A stretch of 36,587 nucleotides of DNA from Jutongia hominis (GCF_014384965.1 NZ_JACRSW010000041.1:1-36587); one strand, 5' to 3'. Shown: positions 1 through 8,850, counted from the stretch's first letter. A program made the numbers and translations. Notes: a model not told the origin generated them from the letters alone.

Positions 1-1107
1 ATTCAGGAAGCGGTGCAGATCATCCGTGTAGCTTATGATGGCATTGAGATTGCCATGAAGGTAGGAAGCGGCGGCATTGCTGCCATGCAGAAGGCAATAG
101 ATTTCTTAAAAGGGATGCTTGATTATGAAAAGTCACTTGGCAAGACATCCATGAGAAAGCTGATCTTAAAAGGTGGCGATTTACAGGTGTTGCAGTTTAA
201 TACCGAAGATATGAAAAAGGTTGAAAAGATGGCAAAGAAGTATGGAATCCTGTATTCGGTACTTCCAGACGGTAACAGGAAAGATGGACTGAGTGAGGTA
301 ATCTTTCATACAGAGGCAGTTCCCCGTGTGAATATGATGATACAGAAGCTCAAGTTTGGTAAGATTGCCACATTTGACGATTATCTGAAGAATGGAGATG
401 AAAAATCCCTTGGCAAGCTGATGGATTTTTTGAAGAAACAGCAGGGAAACGAGAAAAGCCACACGATAGAAGGGGATAGGGTTAATACCGCTATTGACGG
501 ACTGATCGAAAAGGTCGGAATGTTTGCAATGGAAAAGAAAGCTATCAGTGTGGATCAGGTCAAGGAGAATTTCAGTATCAATGGTGAGCAGGCTGAAAGT
601 GTTATCAAACAGCTTGAGACAATCGGTGTGCTTGGCAGCAAGAAGGAAGATGGTACGCATGCAGTCATGATGGATAAGGATGCATTTATCAACCGTGTCA
701 GAGGATATCAGGACCTTGCAGAGAGAATGAGGGCAGTAGCCGCATCAAAGAATGCCAATCTTTCGGATGTTACAATCAGTAAGAAACTCATTATTGAGGA
801 GAATGACCATGCAGTTAAGACAAGAATCCCCGGAACATGGGGAGACGAAGCAAGATATGTATGGCTTCGTAAAGAAAATATTATGGACATCCATAATGGA
901 AAGACTATGCTCACGTTTCTCGATTCCAATAAGGATTATAAGCTGTATGACAGCCAGAATCGTGTTGTAACAACACAGAAGGGAACAGAGCTTTATACGC
1001 ATTATGATAAGGTGGAGGCATCTGTCAGGGAGCGTTATGAGAAAGTCCAGAAACAGCAGAAAAAGACCACGCAGCAGAAAACAGTCACTACCAAGAAAGC
1101 GAGGTAG
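1..1107 (+). CDS. PcfB/DUF3801-like conjugation protein (5' partial)
   Basis: The reading frame is open from the first base and encodes at least 368 residues, ending at TAG 1105-1107. The first in-frame start-like codon in the window is a GTG at 13, but the frame reads through it from position 1 and no ribosome binding site is visible, so the true start is probably just upstream. The N-terminal part, with repeated 'KAIDFLKGML' and 'MRKLILKGGDLQVLQF' style segments, resembles PcfB (DUF3801), a small protein encoded directly before the VirD4 coupling protein in Gram-positive conjugative elements and thought to help deliver the relaxosome. Residues beyond about 150 form a longer, Lys-rich extension that ends in a Lys/Gln/Thr-rich tail, so the protein is longer than plain PcfB. 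The VirD4 gene follows after 6 bases, in the usual order. Family assignment is by overall resemblance and gene order. Confidence 0.7.
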   Translation: MQEAVQIIRVAYDGIEIAMKVGSGGIAAMQKAIDFLKGMLDYEKSLGKTSMRKLILKGGDLQVLQFNTEDMKKVEKMAKKYGILYSVLPDGNRKDGLSEVIFHTEAVPRVNMMIQKLKFGKIATFDDYLKNGDEKSLGKLMDFLKKQQGNEKSHTIEGDRVNTAIDGLIEKVGMFAMEKKAISVDQVKENFSINGEQAESVIKQLETIGVLGSKKEDGTHAVMMDKDAFINRVRGYQDLAERMRAVAASKNANLSDVTISKKLIIEENDHAVKTRIPGTWGDEARYVWLRKENIMDIHNGKTMLTFLDSNKDYKLYDSQNRVVTTQKGTELYTHYDKVEASVRERYEKVQKQQKKTTQQKTVTTKKAR

Positions 1108-1113
1108 TTTTAT

Positions 1114-3309
1114 ATGCAGACAACAAAGAAAAAACCATCACTGATATTCATTCTTGTGGGTGCAGTATTAGCGGGGTACCTTGGTTATCTGATAAATGGT
1201 GCGTGGTCGGAGGGAGTGGCATTTAATGAATTTATGAACAGATTCAATGAAGTATGTGCTGCTCCCTTTGCAAACTATTACAATACGAATACTATAAAAG
1301 CGGTAGCCATTGCATTAGGAATCTATGCGATGGCTATTGTTATGTATTACACCAGCCAGAGAAACTATATGCCCGGCAAGGAGTTTGGTACAGCGAGATT
1401 TGAAAATCCAAAGCAGGTTAATAAGATACTGGCGGATAAGGACGAGAATTTCAATCGAATACTAAGCCAGAATGTGAAGATATCACTTGATTTCAGAAGG
1501 CTGAAGCTCAATGGAAATATTCTTATCTGCGGTGGTTCCGGTGCCGGTAAGACATTTTATGAGGTAAAGCCGAATCTGATGCAGATGCCACATAACTGTT
1601 CATTTATCTGTACTGATCCAAAAGGTGAGATTCTTAGAAGCTGCGGGCAGATGTTAAAGAATAACGGATACAATGTGAAGGTCATCAATCTGCTTGAGAT
1701 GGATAAGTCAGACTGTTACAATCCGTTTTCCTATATCAGAGAGGAAACGGACGTGGTAAAGCTGATTACCAATCTTATCAGTAATACCACACCAAAGGGT
1801 TCCACTCCAAGTGATCCATTCTGGGAGAAAGCAGAAGGATTATTTTTACAGTCAATCTTTTATTATGTATGGCTTGAAGTACAGCCGGCAAAGAGAAACT
1901 TTGAGACAGTACTGAAGCTTCTTGGAGAAGCAGAAGTGACAGAGCAGGGAAAGGCATCGAAACTGGATGTGCGAATGAAGTTCTTAGAGGAGAGTTCTCC
2001 ACTTGGAGCTAATCATCCGGCAGTAAAACAGTACAACAAGTGTATGAGAGGTGCAGGAGATACAGTACGTTCCATTATTATCAGTGCAAACTCAAGACTT
2101 GCATTTCTTGAGAATAAGCAGGTTTTACGACTTCTTTCTAAGGATGAGCTGAATCTATCTGATATAGGTATTGGAGTCAATGGTGATGGAGAGACGAAGA
2201 CAGCACTCTTTTGTGTAATCCCCGATAGTGACAAGTCCTATAATTTTATTATCGGAATGCTCTATACTCAGATATTCCAGGAATTGTACTATCAGGCGGA
2301 TTTTAACTGCGGTGGCAGACTCCCGATTCATGTGACATTTATGTTAGATGAATTTGCGAATGTTGCATTGCCAGATGATTTTTGTTCGCTGCTTTCTACA
2401 ATGCGAAGCAGGGAAATTTCCAGTATTATCATCATACAGAACTTTGCCCAGTTAAAGGCACTTTTCAAGGATACTTGGGAAACCATTCCAGGCAACTGCG
2501 ATACTTTCATCTATCTTGGAGGCAATGAGCAGAGTACGCACAAGTATGTCTCGGAACTGCTTGGAAAAGGCACGATTGATAAAAAATCAAGCGGAGAGAC
2601 AAAGGGGAGGCAGGGAAGCTCGTCAAGAAATTATGATGTTTTAGGCAGGGAACTGTTTACACCCGATGAGGTAAGAAAGCTGGATAATAAGAAATGTATT
2701 ATTTTTATCCGTGGATTTGATCCTATCATGGACAACAAGTTTATTCCATTTAATCATCCGATGTTTAACCAGACAGCAGATGGCAAGGGAGAGCCTTATG
2801 TTCACGAGATAAGAGGAGCAAATAATCTTATCGGTCCGCCATTTGAGATTCTTTCAGACAAGGCAGTTAAGTATTATGAAAAACTGAAGGATAAGGGCGA
2901 GAATGTGTATATAGATTCTCTAACCTATGAGCAGTTTATGATGCTTGGCGATGCGGAATTAAGCAGAAGATTCTCCATGCAGGATGAAGCAGAGCAGAAA
3001 GCAAAGATAGACAGGGAACAGGCAAATGAGCTTGAGTATGTCGATGAATCGCAGAAAGCAGATAGTACAGCAACTGCCAGTGGTTCTAGTGGAAACGCTG
3101 GTAGTAAGCCTGTAAGGAATCCTGAAAGGGAAAAGCCTAAGTGGGAAGATACTATTACAAACCGAATGCTTCATTGGTCATATACACCTGAGCAGAAAGA
3201 GGAGCTAAAGATGGCACTTGCGGCAGGAATTCCTAGAGCAACGATACTGACTTATTTCTATCCAGAGGTAACGGTGGAGAAGATGAGTTCTTATCGAAAG
3301 AAGCAGTAA
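1114..3309 (+). CDS. VirD4/TraG-type conjugative coupling protein
   Basis: This 731-residue protein is the type IV coupling ATPase that brings the relaxase-DNA complex to the mating channel at the inner membrane. Two hydrophobic segments lie near residues 8-28 and 62-82, and the cytoplasmic ATPase follows. The Walker A motif is 'GGSGAGKT' (about residues 140-147). The Walker B motif is 'MLDEFAN' (about 410-416). A 'TMRSREISSIIIIQNFAQL' segment matches the TraG/VirD4 signature. The C-terminal 100 residues are a charged linker (Ser/Gly/Ala-rich) and a conserved 'WSYTPEQKEELKMALAAGI' tail found in this ICE family. The start ATG 1114 lies about 10 bases after a GAGG. It is co-transcribed with the upstream PcfB-like gene. 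The gene appears intact. Confidence 0.93.
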   Translation: MQTTKKKPSLIFILVGAVLAGYLGYLINGAWSEGVAFNEFMNRFNEVCAAPFANYYNTNTIKAVAIALGIYAMAIVMYYTSQRNYMPGKEFGTARFENPKQVNKILADKDENFNRILSQNVKISLDFRRLKLNGNILICGGSGAGKTFYEVKPNLMQMPHNCSFICTDPKGEILRSCGQMLKNNGYNVKVINLLEMDKSDCYNPFSYIREETDVVKLITNLISNTTPKGSTPSDPFWEKAEGLFLQSIFYYVWLEVQPAKRNFETVLKLLGEAEVTEQGKASKLDVRMKFLEESSPLGANHPAVKQYNKCMRGAGDTVRSIIISANSRLAFLENKQVLRLLSKDELNLSDIGIGVNGDGETKTALFCVIPDSDKSYNFIIGMLYTQIFQELYYQADFNCGGRLPIHVTFMLDEFANVALPDDFCSLLSTMRSREISSIIIIQNFAQLKALFKDTWETIPGNCDTFIYLGGNEQSTHKYVSELLGKGTIDKKSSGETKGRQGSSSRNYDVLGRELFTPDEVRKLDNKKCIIFIRGFDPIMDNKFIPFNHPMFNQTADGKGEPYVHEIRGANNLIGPPFEILSDKAVKYYEKLKDKGENVYIDSLTYEQFMMLGDAELSRRFSMQDEAEQKAKIDREQANELEYVDESQKADSTATASGSSGNAGSKPVRNPEREKPKWEDTITNRMLHWSYTPEQKEELKMALAAGIPRATILTYFYPEVTVEKMSSYRKKQ

Positions 3310-3410
3310 GTTATCGCATAGGCACAGAAGTTGTGGTATACTGTGTCTATGTGAGATTAAAGAAACTTACAAATCGGAATTTACAGAACTACAAAGAAAG
3401 GATACATATT

Positions 3411-3749
3411 ATGGAAGGAAGATCAATAGCATTTGTTATTTGGGTAATAATCGGCGTATTATTTATTGTAATGGGCATTTATGATTTTAATTCCAAGAAA
3501 GCAAAACCTTTCGGTTTTTGGGCAAATGCTGAGGTAGCGCCCATAGAAGATGTGAAAGGCTATAATCGTGCTTTGGGCATATTGTGGTGCGTGTATGGTG
3601 TTTTGTTTACGTTAATTGGATTGCCTTTATTAGATGGGCAGAATTCGGGTTTGATTATTATACCTATATTGGGTGCAATGCTTATTAGTATTGCGGCTAT
3701 GGTAGCGTATGTAGTAGGTATTGAACCCAAATACCGCAAAAAGAAATAA
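3411..3749 (+). CDS. Small integral membrane protein, unknown function
   Basis: This gene encodes 112 residues from ATG 3411, which sits 10 bases after an AAAGAAAGG ribosome binding site. The frame is open further upstream, but no better start is seen there. Three hydrophobic segments are visible at about residues 6-24, 54-73 and 81-102. A soluble stretch, 'AKPFGFWANAEVAPIEDVKG', lies between the first two, and the C-terminus is basic (KYRKKK). The arrangement resembles small DUF3784/SdpI-like membrane proteins, but I cannot assign a family. It lies between the coupling protein and the pilin-like gene, where core conjugation genes normally adjoin, so it may be a cargo gene. A terminator closes the unit about 50 bases after its stop codon. 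Confidence 0.7.
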   Translation: MEGRSIAFVIWVIIGVLFIVMGIYDFNSKKAKPFGFWANAEVAPIEDVKGYNRALGILWCVYGVLFTLIGLPLLDGQNSGLIIIPILGAMLISIAAMVAYVVGIEPKYRKKK

Positions 3750-3801
3750 ATGGAAACTTCAAGTTTGTCTGACTGATAAATAATTTAATAACTGTTTTAC
3801 A

Positions 3802-3838
3802 AAGCACTTTAGCCAATAATAGGTTAGAGTGCTTTTTT
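3802..3838 (+). terminator. Intrinsic terminator after the VirD4 unit
   Basis: Arms at 3802-3814 and 3822-3834 pair over 13 positions with two G-U wobbles around a 7-base loop. The T-run at 3833-3838 follows directly. The hairpin should end transcripts that cover pcfB, virD4 and the small membrane protein, which makes the following pilin-like gene a separate transcription unit. Confidence 0.8.
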
Positions 3839-3847
3839 CATGCCATA

Positions 3848-4011
3848 AAAGGAGGTGGTTGAAGCACAACGCATCGGGGAAAGCCCGATTAATCTTTACA
3901 ACAGGCATTGCCTGATAATCATATAGTAAAAAAACAAAGACAGAGAGGAATGTATATATTCCATTCGGAAATCAGCCGGATTGGAATGTGTACATTCCTT
4001 TCTGGCTTTTT
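3848..4011 (+). promoter_or_regulatory. Structured leader with a possible terminator/antiterminator switch
   Basis: No convincing gene fills this stretch. It opens with an AAAGGAGGTGG ribosome-binding-like sequence (3848-3858) followed by short frames of only about 18-23 codons. Hairpin 1 is ATCGGG/CCCGAT (3873-3878 with 3884-3889). Hairpin 2 is CAGGC/GCCTG (3902-3906 with 3910-3914). A segment at 3946-3968 can pair almost fully with 3976-4000, around a 7-base loop. The second of these segments can instead form a terminator: AGCCGGA (3974-3980) pairs with TCTGGCT (4001-4007) around an inner GGAATGT/ACATTCC stem, followed by a T-run at 4007-4011. The two folds exclude each other, which is the layout of a transcription attenuator controlling the downstream transfer genes. 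The pairing is seen directly; the regulation is inferred. Confidence 0.6.
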
Positions 4012-4050
4012 CCATATCTGTCACACATCAAGAAAAAGGAGATTTTTATC

Positions 4051-4452
4051 ATGAGAAAAGAACAGATTACAGTAACTAACAATTCAGTCTGCAATAGTGC
4101 AGAAAACAAGGGTTTGGAGGGAAAAGGCATGAAGAGAAGATTCATTCACTTTAAGAAGAGATTCGTTCCGGCAGTATCCGGAGCACTTATGGGAGTGATG
4201 CTTATGAGCACTACCTGTTTTGCAGCAGGTACAGGTACTTCCGCAGTAACACAGCCGCTTGAGAATTTAAAGACACTTATCATTGCAGTCATTGGTGCGG
4301 TTGGTGTCATCATTCTTGCAAAGAATGTTATGGAGTTCGCACAAGCCTACCAGCAGCAGGATTCATCTACCATGAACTCTGCACTGAAAGGAATTGTAGC
4401 AGGTGTCATGATGGCTGGTATTTCAACAGTACTGACATTCTTAGGCTTCTAA
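4051..4452 (+). CDS. Maff2/VirB2-like pilin precursor
   Basis: A small hydrophobic protein that probably forms or lines the conjugative channel, like VirB2/TrbC pilins. Two starts are credible. ATG 4051 follows AAAAAGGAGA and gives 133 residues. ATG 4129 follows GGAGG with 8-base spacing and gives 107 residues with a textbook signal peptide ('MKRRFIHFKKRFVPAVSG', hydrophobic core, cut after 'TTCFA'). The mature part has two hydrophobic helices ('TLIIAVIGAVGVIILAKNV' and 'ALKGIVAGVMMAGISTVL') separated by a polar 'AYQQQDSST' turn, matching the Maff2-like proteins of Tn1549-type elements. It is the first gene after the leader and is followed by the VirB6-like gene 52 bases later. The longer start is listed as the outer limit; the shorter one may be the real one. 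Confidence 0.75.
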   Translation: MRKEQITVTNNSVCNSAENKGLEGKGMKRRFIHFKKRFVPAVSGALMGVMLMSTTCFAAGTGTSAVTQPLENLKTLIIAVIGAVGVIILAKNVMEFAQAYQQQDSSTMNSALKGIVAGVMMAGISTVLTFLGF

Positions 4453-4504
4453 GATGGGGGAAAAAGTTCCCCTTTTAGTAAAAGGAAAGAGGTGAATAAC
4501 AAGT

Positions 4505-5347
4505 ATGGATATTTTTAAGCTTGGTGATAAGATCCTTGCACTTCTTGAGGCAGTGTTTGGGTTTTGGAACAATCAGATATCCCTGGTCTTTGCAATGCTT
4601 GGACAGTCACCGGTCAGTTTCAAGGGCGGAGGTCCCTGGGCAGTCATTGAGGGTATAGAGCCGGTCTTTGTAGCGGTCGGCTCTTCCCTCGTTGTGCTGT
4701 TCTTTGTTATCGGTTTCTGCTCGGAAAGCATAGATGTAAAAGATGAGATGAGGTTTGAGTCTATATTTCGTATGCTTATCCGACTGGGACTTGCAGAATG
4801 GTTTGTTGCAAATAATGTCACGATTATGAAAGCGTTTTTTACTTCCATAGGAAATCTGGTGGGACTTATATCTGCGGGGACAACGACGCAGCTTGCCATT
4901 GACAGTACACAGGCAGACATCATTAAGGGACTCGGATTTGGTGAGAGTCTGGTAATGCTGATACTTACAGCTTTGCTTGCAATCATCATTATTATCTGTG
5001 GATTCTTTATCATTTACACAGTGTATTTCAGGTTCTTAAAGATACTGATTATTGTGCCGCTTGGTGCGATTGCATGCTCCACAATGGCAGGAAACAGAAT
5101 GGTCAGTCATACAATGGCTACCTACTGCAAATATTTTCTTTCGTGTGTATTCGAGGCAGTAACGATGGCACTTGCAATTGTGGTATGTAATGCATTTATC
5201 AATGCAGGACTTCCGGCATTTACAGGAAGTTACGCTGACTGGGCACAGACGCTTATTTATTTGTGTGAAATGACATTTACGATAGCAATGACTGTTGGAA
5301 GCGTGAAGGGTGCACAGACACTTACAAGCAAGGCATTTGGATTATAG
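4505..5347 (+). CDS. VirB6/TrbL-like inner-membrane channel protein
   Basis: The 280-residue polytopic membrane protein has about six hydrophobic segments, near residues 52-74, 93-112, 146-175, 178-195, 212-232 and 245-265. This topology, the length and the position between the pilin-like gene and PrgI fit the VirB6/TrbL role of building the DNA path across the membrane. The central 'VYFRFLKILIIVPLGAIACSTMAG' region, with its adjoining 'HTMATYCKYFLS', is typical of the VirB6-like proteins of Clostridia elements. The start ATG 4505 lies behind AAAGAGGTG. The DUF4313-like gene begins 12 bases after its stop, so they share an mRNA. No truncation is seen. Confidence 0.82.
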   Translation: MDIFKLGDKILALLEAVFGFWNNQISLVFAMLGQSPVSFKGGGPWAVIEGIEPVFVAVGSSLVVLFFVIGFCSESIDVKDEMRFESIFRMLIRLGLAEWFVANNVTIMKAFFTSIGNLVGLISAGTTTQLAIDSTQADIIKGLGFGESLVMLILTALLAIIIIICGFFIIYTVYFRFLKILIIVPLGAIACSTMAGNRMVSHTMATYCKYFLSCVFEAVTMALAIVVCNAFINAGLPAFTGSYADWAQTLIYLCEMTFTIAMTVGSVKGAQTLTSKAFGL

Positions 5348-5359
5348 AGGGAGGCAGAA

Positions 5360-5770
5360 ATGGATAATGAAAAGAAACAGGTTACTTATAATTCAAGCAT
5401 AACCGGAGAAACGCAGGTGACATTTGATATCCAGCAGTATATGAATAACAGGGCAATGTTTATCGGTCTTATGTGTAATGAAGATGGATATGAGGAGCCT
5501 TTTGGGGATGTGACTGTGAATTTGTCGGTTGCAGCACCAAATTACTGCGGATATCTGAATGTGAATGACATGCCGGATATTGAAAAGTTTATTACAGATA
5601 ACGACCTTGGAGAGTTTACTGGATTCACGCAAAGGAGCGGGTTCTGTGAATATCCTCTTTATCTGTTCAATGTAGACAAGCTTAGGGAACTGTGTCCGGA
5701 TGGAATGGATAAGTATGAGGCGAATATTGGAATGACAAGAAAGCCGGAGAAAAAGGATTTATCAAGATAG
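5360..5770 (+). CDS. DUF4313-like ICE protein
   Basis: This 136-residue acidic soluble protein starts at ATG 5360 after GAGGGAGG. It contains 'EPFGDVTVNLSVAAPNYCGYLNVND' followed by 'FITDNDLGEFTGFTQRSGFCEYPLY', a pattern seen in DUF4313 proteins of ICE transfer operons. There is no signal peptide or membrane segment. No biochemical role is known to me. It sits between the VirB6-like and PrgI genes with 12-base gaps on both sides, so it is made together with the transfer apparatus. The assignment rests on remembered family resemblance and context. Confidence 0.7.
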   Translation: MDNEKKQVTYNSSITGETQVTFDIQQYMNNRAMFIGLMCNEDGYEEPFGDVTVNLSVAAPNYCGYLNVNDMPDIEKFITDNDLGEFTGFTQRSGFCEYPLYLFNVDKLRELCPDGMDKYEANIGMTRKPEKKDLSR

Positions 5771-5782
5771 GAGGAAGCGACA

Positions 5783-6295
5783 ATGGTAATCGAAGTAAAC
5801 AAGGATATTGACCGCTATCAGGAATCGGTTGCGATGGGACTTACTGCAAGGCAGCTTATATTTTCCATTGCAAGTGTAGTGGTTGGTGGCGGTATTGTCC
5901 TTCTTCTTTACAAATATATCGGTCTTACTGGTTCTGCTTATGTGGCAATTCCATGTGTGGCACCGATTGCTCTTGGCGGATTCTATTCCTTTAACGGGAT
6001 GAATTTCTACGAGTATATGGGAAAGAAACTGCATTTTATGTTTGGTAACAGGGCACTTACCTATGTATCAACAGAGGGAGAGCCTGCAATAAAGCAGTTA
6101 GAAGCAGAACAGAATGAACAGGTAAAGAAGAAAGGCAGAAAGGCTGAACCGGAGACTGTAACAGCTGATTCGGCTGTAAAGAAGCAGGAGGAGTTTGAAG
6201 CAATGAAGAAAAAGACGAGAAACATGCTGTTTGGACTTGTCGCAGTCATCGTGGCGGCAGTAGCAGGCATTGCAGTATATAAGGCAATGCATTAG
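5783..6295 (+). CDS. PrgI-family (VirB3-like) membrane protein
   Basis: The gene encodes 170 residues starting at ATG 5783 behind ATAGGAGGAAG. The N-terminal 'VNKDIDRYQESVAMGLTARQLIFS' segment is the PrgI hallmark and is followed by two adjoining hydrophobic helices (about residues 28-48 and 53-75). A 'YEYMGKKLHFMFGNRALTY' stretch follows. The C-terminal half has a charged Lys/Glu-rich linker and a last hydrophobic helix (about 148-168). PrgI proteins correspond to VirB3 and anchor the VirB4 ATPase at the membrane; the VirB4 gene follows here after about 90 bases. The extra C-terminal helix makes it longer than the shortest members. Confidence 0.85.
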   Translation: MVIEVNKDIDRYQESVAMGLTARQLIFSIASVVVGGGIVLLLYKYIGLTGSAYVAIPCVAPIALGGFYSFNGMNFYEYMGKKLHFMFGNRALTYVSTEGEPAIKQLEAEQNEQVKKKGRKAEPETVTADSAVKKQEEFEAMKKKTRNMLFGLVAVIVAAVAGIAVYKAMH

Positions 6296-6310
6296 AAACG
6301 AATAGTATCT

Positions 6311-6362
6311 GACCGAAAGGTCGGGAACACAGCCCGCAGGGTGAAGTTCCCGGCGGGCTTTC
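6311..6362 (+). promoter_or_regulatory. Intergenic hairpins with interlocking arms before virB4
   Basis: A GACC-GAAA-GGTC hairpin (6311-6322) is followed by two overlapping inverted repeats. GGGAAC (6323-6328) can pair with GTTCCC (6346-6351). AGCCCGC (6331-6337) can pair with GCGGGCT (6353-6359), followed by a weak T-rich tail. The two pairings interlock, so they form either alternative folds or a pseudoknot. It could be a partial terminator or an mRNA stability element that sets the level of VirB4 relative to the upstream genes. The pairing is visible; the function is inferred. Confidence 0.5.
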
Positions 6363-6387
6363 ATTATAAGAAAGCGAGGTTAGAGAC

Positions 6388-8766
6388 ATGGGTTTATTTA
6401 CAGACGGATTTAAGTTATTAAAGAAGGCGAGTGAGCCTTTGTATAAGACACCTAAATCCATTCAGGAAACCATAGAGATTATGGCGGTGGCTGAAAACGG
6501 TATTTTTGAAGTAAGCAGGAATAAGTATTCCAAGTGTTACCGCTTTCAGGACATCAATTACACAACGGCAACGGAGGATGAGCAGATCGGCATTTTTGAA
6601 AGATACTGCAAATTCTTAAATTCGCTGGACTGTAATTATAAGATTACGATTAACAATAAGAACAAAAATATGGAGGACCTCCGTGATAAGGTTCTTATTA
6701 CAGAGAAAAACGATGGCTTCAATAATTACCGAAGAATCTACAATGACATTATTGAGGAGAAGATTATTGAGGGCAGACAGGGGATTGAACAGGAAAGATA
6801 CCTGACGATCACGATTGAGAGAAAGAACTTTGAGGAGGCAAAGGCACAGTTTGCCACACTTGAGGCAACAATACACAAGGCTTTCATTGAACTGGGGGCG
6901 GAGATTGTGCCGCTTAACGGCAATGAAAGGCTGAAAGTGCTCTATGACTATTACCATCTTGGCGATGAGGGCAGTTTTGATTTTGATATCAAAAAGGCAA
7001 AGAAGGTCGGAGCAGATTTTAAGAATGATTTATGTAATGGTATGGTGAAATATTTCCCAGACCATTTTGAGGACGAGAGTAAATACTGCAAGGCACTTTT
7101 CATTAAGAAGTATCCCAGCAGTTTATCTGACAGATTTATCAATGAGATTACTTCCCTTCCGGTACACTCCATTACCAGTATTGATGTAGTGCCTGTGCCA
7201 AAGGATTTGACCACAAAGGTGCTTCAGAAGAAATATCTTGGTATTGAGTCGGATATTATCAAACAGCAGAGAGTCCGTAATAAGAACAATGACTTCTCCA
7301 CAGAAATCTCTTATGCAAAGAGAACGGAGAAAAAAGAGATTGAGGCAATTATGGATGATGTTCGTGAGAATGACCAGTGTCTTTTCTTTGTAGGAGTTAC
7401 CATTATCCTTATGGCAGAAAGTAAGAAGGAGCTTGAGAGTGTCTGCGAAACAGTAGAAACAATCGGAAAACGTAACAGTTGTACGATTGATACACACTAC
7501 TTAAAGCAGAGGGAAGCACTCAACACGGCACTTCCGATTGGTGTAAGACAGGTGGAAACAATGCGTACCCTTCTTACCCAGTCGCTTGCGGTGCTTATGC
7601 CGTTCAATGTGCAGGAACTGAATGACAGCACAGGTAATTATTACGGTATCAACCAGATCAGTAAGAATGTAAATATCGGTAACAGAAAGAAGCTCATCAA
7701 CGGAAATGGCTTTGTATTCGGAGTGCCGGGTTCTGGCAAATCATTCTTCTGTAAGATGGAAATGGGTAGCGTATTTTTATCGGGGGATGATGAGATTATC
7801 GTCATTGATCCGATGAACGAATATTTTGATATTGCACAGACTTATGGCGGAACCGTGGTAAATATGTCCACATACACGGACAACTATGTAAATCCGCTTG
7901 AGATGGATGTGTGGAGTCTTGATCCGAATGATTCAAAGGGAATGATAAGGGAAAAAGGGGAATTTATGCTTGGTCTTTGTGAGCAGTGTATCGGGGACAG
8001 CTTAAATTCCAGACAGAAATCAATCATTGACCGCTGTGTGAGAAAGATGTATATCGACATCGCAAGGGGCAGGGAAAAGTATATTCCGGTAATGAGTGAC
8101 TTCTACGATATCCTTATGGAACAGCCGGAGGACGAAGCAAAGGATATCGCATTGTCTTTGGAACTTTTTGTAAATGGTTCCCTCAATATCTTTAACCACC
8201 AGACAAATGTTGATGTAGATAACCGATTCACAGTATATGGTATCAGGGACTTAGGCACGGAGCTTAGTCCTATCACAATGCTTGTTATGATGGAGTCTAT
8301 TCAAAACAGAATTGTAGAAAACGGGCAAAAAGGCAAGGCAACCTGGCTCTATATTGATGAGTTCCATGTCCTGCTTAATTCGGAGTATTCTGCAAAATAT
8401 TTACAGCAGCTCTGGAAGAAGGTGAGGAAACAAGGTGGACTGTGCACGGGTATCACCCAGAACGTCGTGGACCTTTTACAGAACTACACCGCCACTACAA
8501 TGCTTGCAAACTCTGAGTTTGTTGCACTCTTAAAGCAGGCGAATACAGACAGTTCCAAGATGGCAGAGGTTATCGGTGTATCAGAGGCACAGCTTCGTTT
8601 CGTAACCAATACTGCATCGGGAATGGGACTTATCAAGTGTGGTTCCGTGGTAATTCCGTTTGATAATCAGATCAGCAAGGACACTGACCTTTACAGACTG
8701 TATAACACCAATATCCACGAAAAGATTGCGGAGCAGAAGAAAAGGGAGGCAAAATTTGCTGATTAG
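6388..8766 (+). CDS. VirB4-like conjugation ATPase
   Basis: This 792-residue protein powers assembly of, or substrate movement through, the type IV secretion channel. Walker A is 'GVPGSGKS' (about residues 445-452). Walker B is 'WLYIDEFHVLL' (about 652-662). Between them lie the 'VIDPMNEYFDIAQTYGG' motif typical of VirB4/TraC and 'CTGITQNVVDLLQNYTATTMLANSEF' shortly after. The N-terminal 400 residues form the less conserved membrane/PrgI-facing domain. ATG 6388 follows GCGAGG. It comes after PrgI and before the NlpC/P60 protein, the standard order. The gene is intact. Confidence 0.93.
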   Translation: MGLFTDGFKLLKKASEPLYKTPKSIQETIEIMAVAENGIFEVSRNKYSKCYRFQDINYTTATEDEQIGIFERYCKFLNSLDCNYKITINNKNKNMEDLRDKVLITEKNDGFNNYRRIYNDIIEEKIIEGRQGIEQERYLTITIERKNFEEAKAQFATLEATIHKAFIELGAEIVPLNGNERLKVLYDYYHLGDEGSFDFDIKKAKKVGADFKNDLCNGMVKYFPDHFEDESKYCKALFIKKYPSSLSDRFINEITSLPVHSITSIDVVPVPKDLTTKVLQKKYLGIESDIIKQQRVRNKNNDFSTEISYAKRTEKKEIEAIMDDVRENDQCLFFVGVTIILMAESKKELESVCETVETIGKRNSCTIDTHYLKQREALNTALPIGVRQVETMRTLLTQSLAVLMPFNVQELNDSTGNYYGINQISKNVNIGNRKKLINGNGFVFGVPGSGKSFFCKMEMGSVFLSGDDEIIVIDPMNEYFDIAQTYGGTVVNMSTYTDNYVNPLEMDVWSLDPNDSKGMIREKGEFMLGLCEQCIGDSLNSRQKSIIDRCVRKMYIDIARGREKYIPVMSDFYDILMEQPEDEAKDIALSLELFVNGSLNIFNHQTNVDVDNRFTVYGIRDLGTELSPITMLVMMESIQNRIVENGQKGKATWLYIDEFHVLLNSEYSAKYLQQLWKKVRKQGGLCTGITQNVVDLLQNYTATTMLANSEFVALLKQANTDSSKMAEVIGVSEAQLRFVTNTASGMGLIKCGSVVIPFDNQISKDTDLYRLYNTNIHEKIAEQKKREAKFAD

Positions 8767-8850
8767 AATTGCAATGTATCAGCCATTTGGACTAAGTTCC
8801 GGATGGCTACTTTTTACCTTTTTTAAGGATACAGAAAGAAGGTGGGAACA

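Noticed and set aside
3848..3935. A known riboswitch class in the leader of the pilin-like gene
   Set aside because: The hairpins do not match any aptamer core I know; kept as an unnamed structured leader.
4573..5013. Minus-strand open frame of 146 residues opposite the VirB6-like gene
   Set aside because: Composition is that of the complement of a membrane protein gene; no start site or family pattern.
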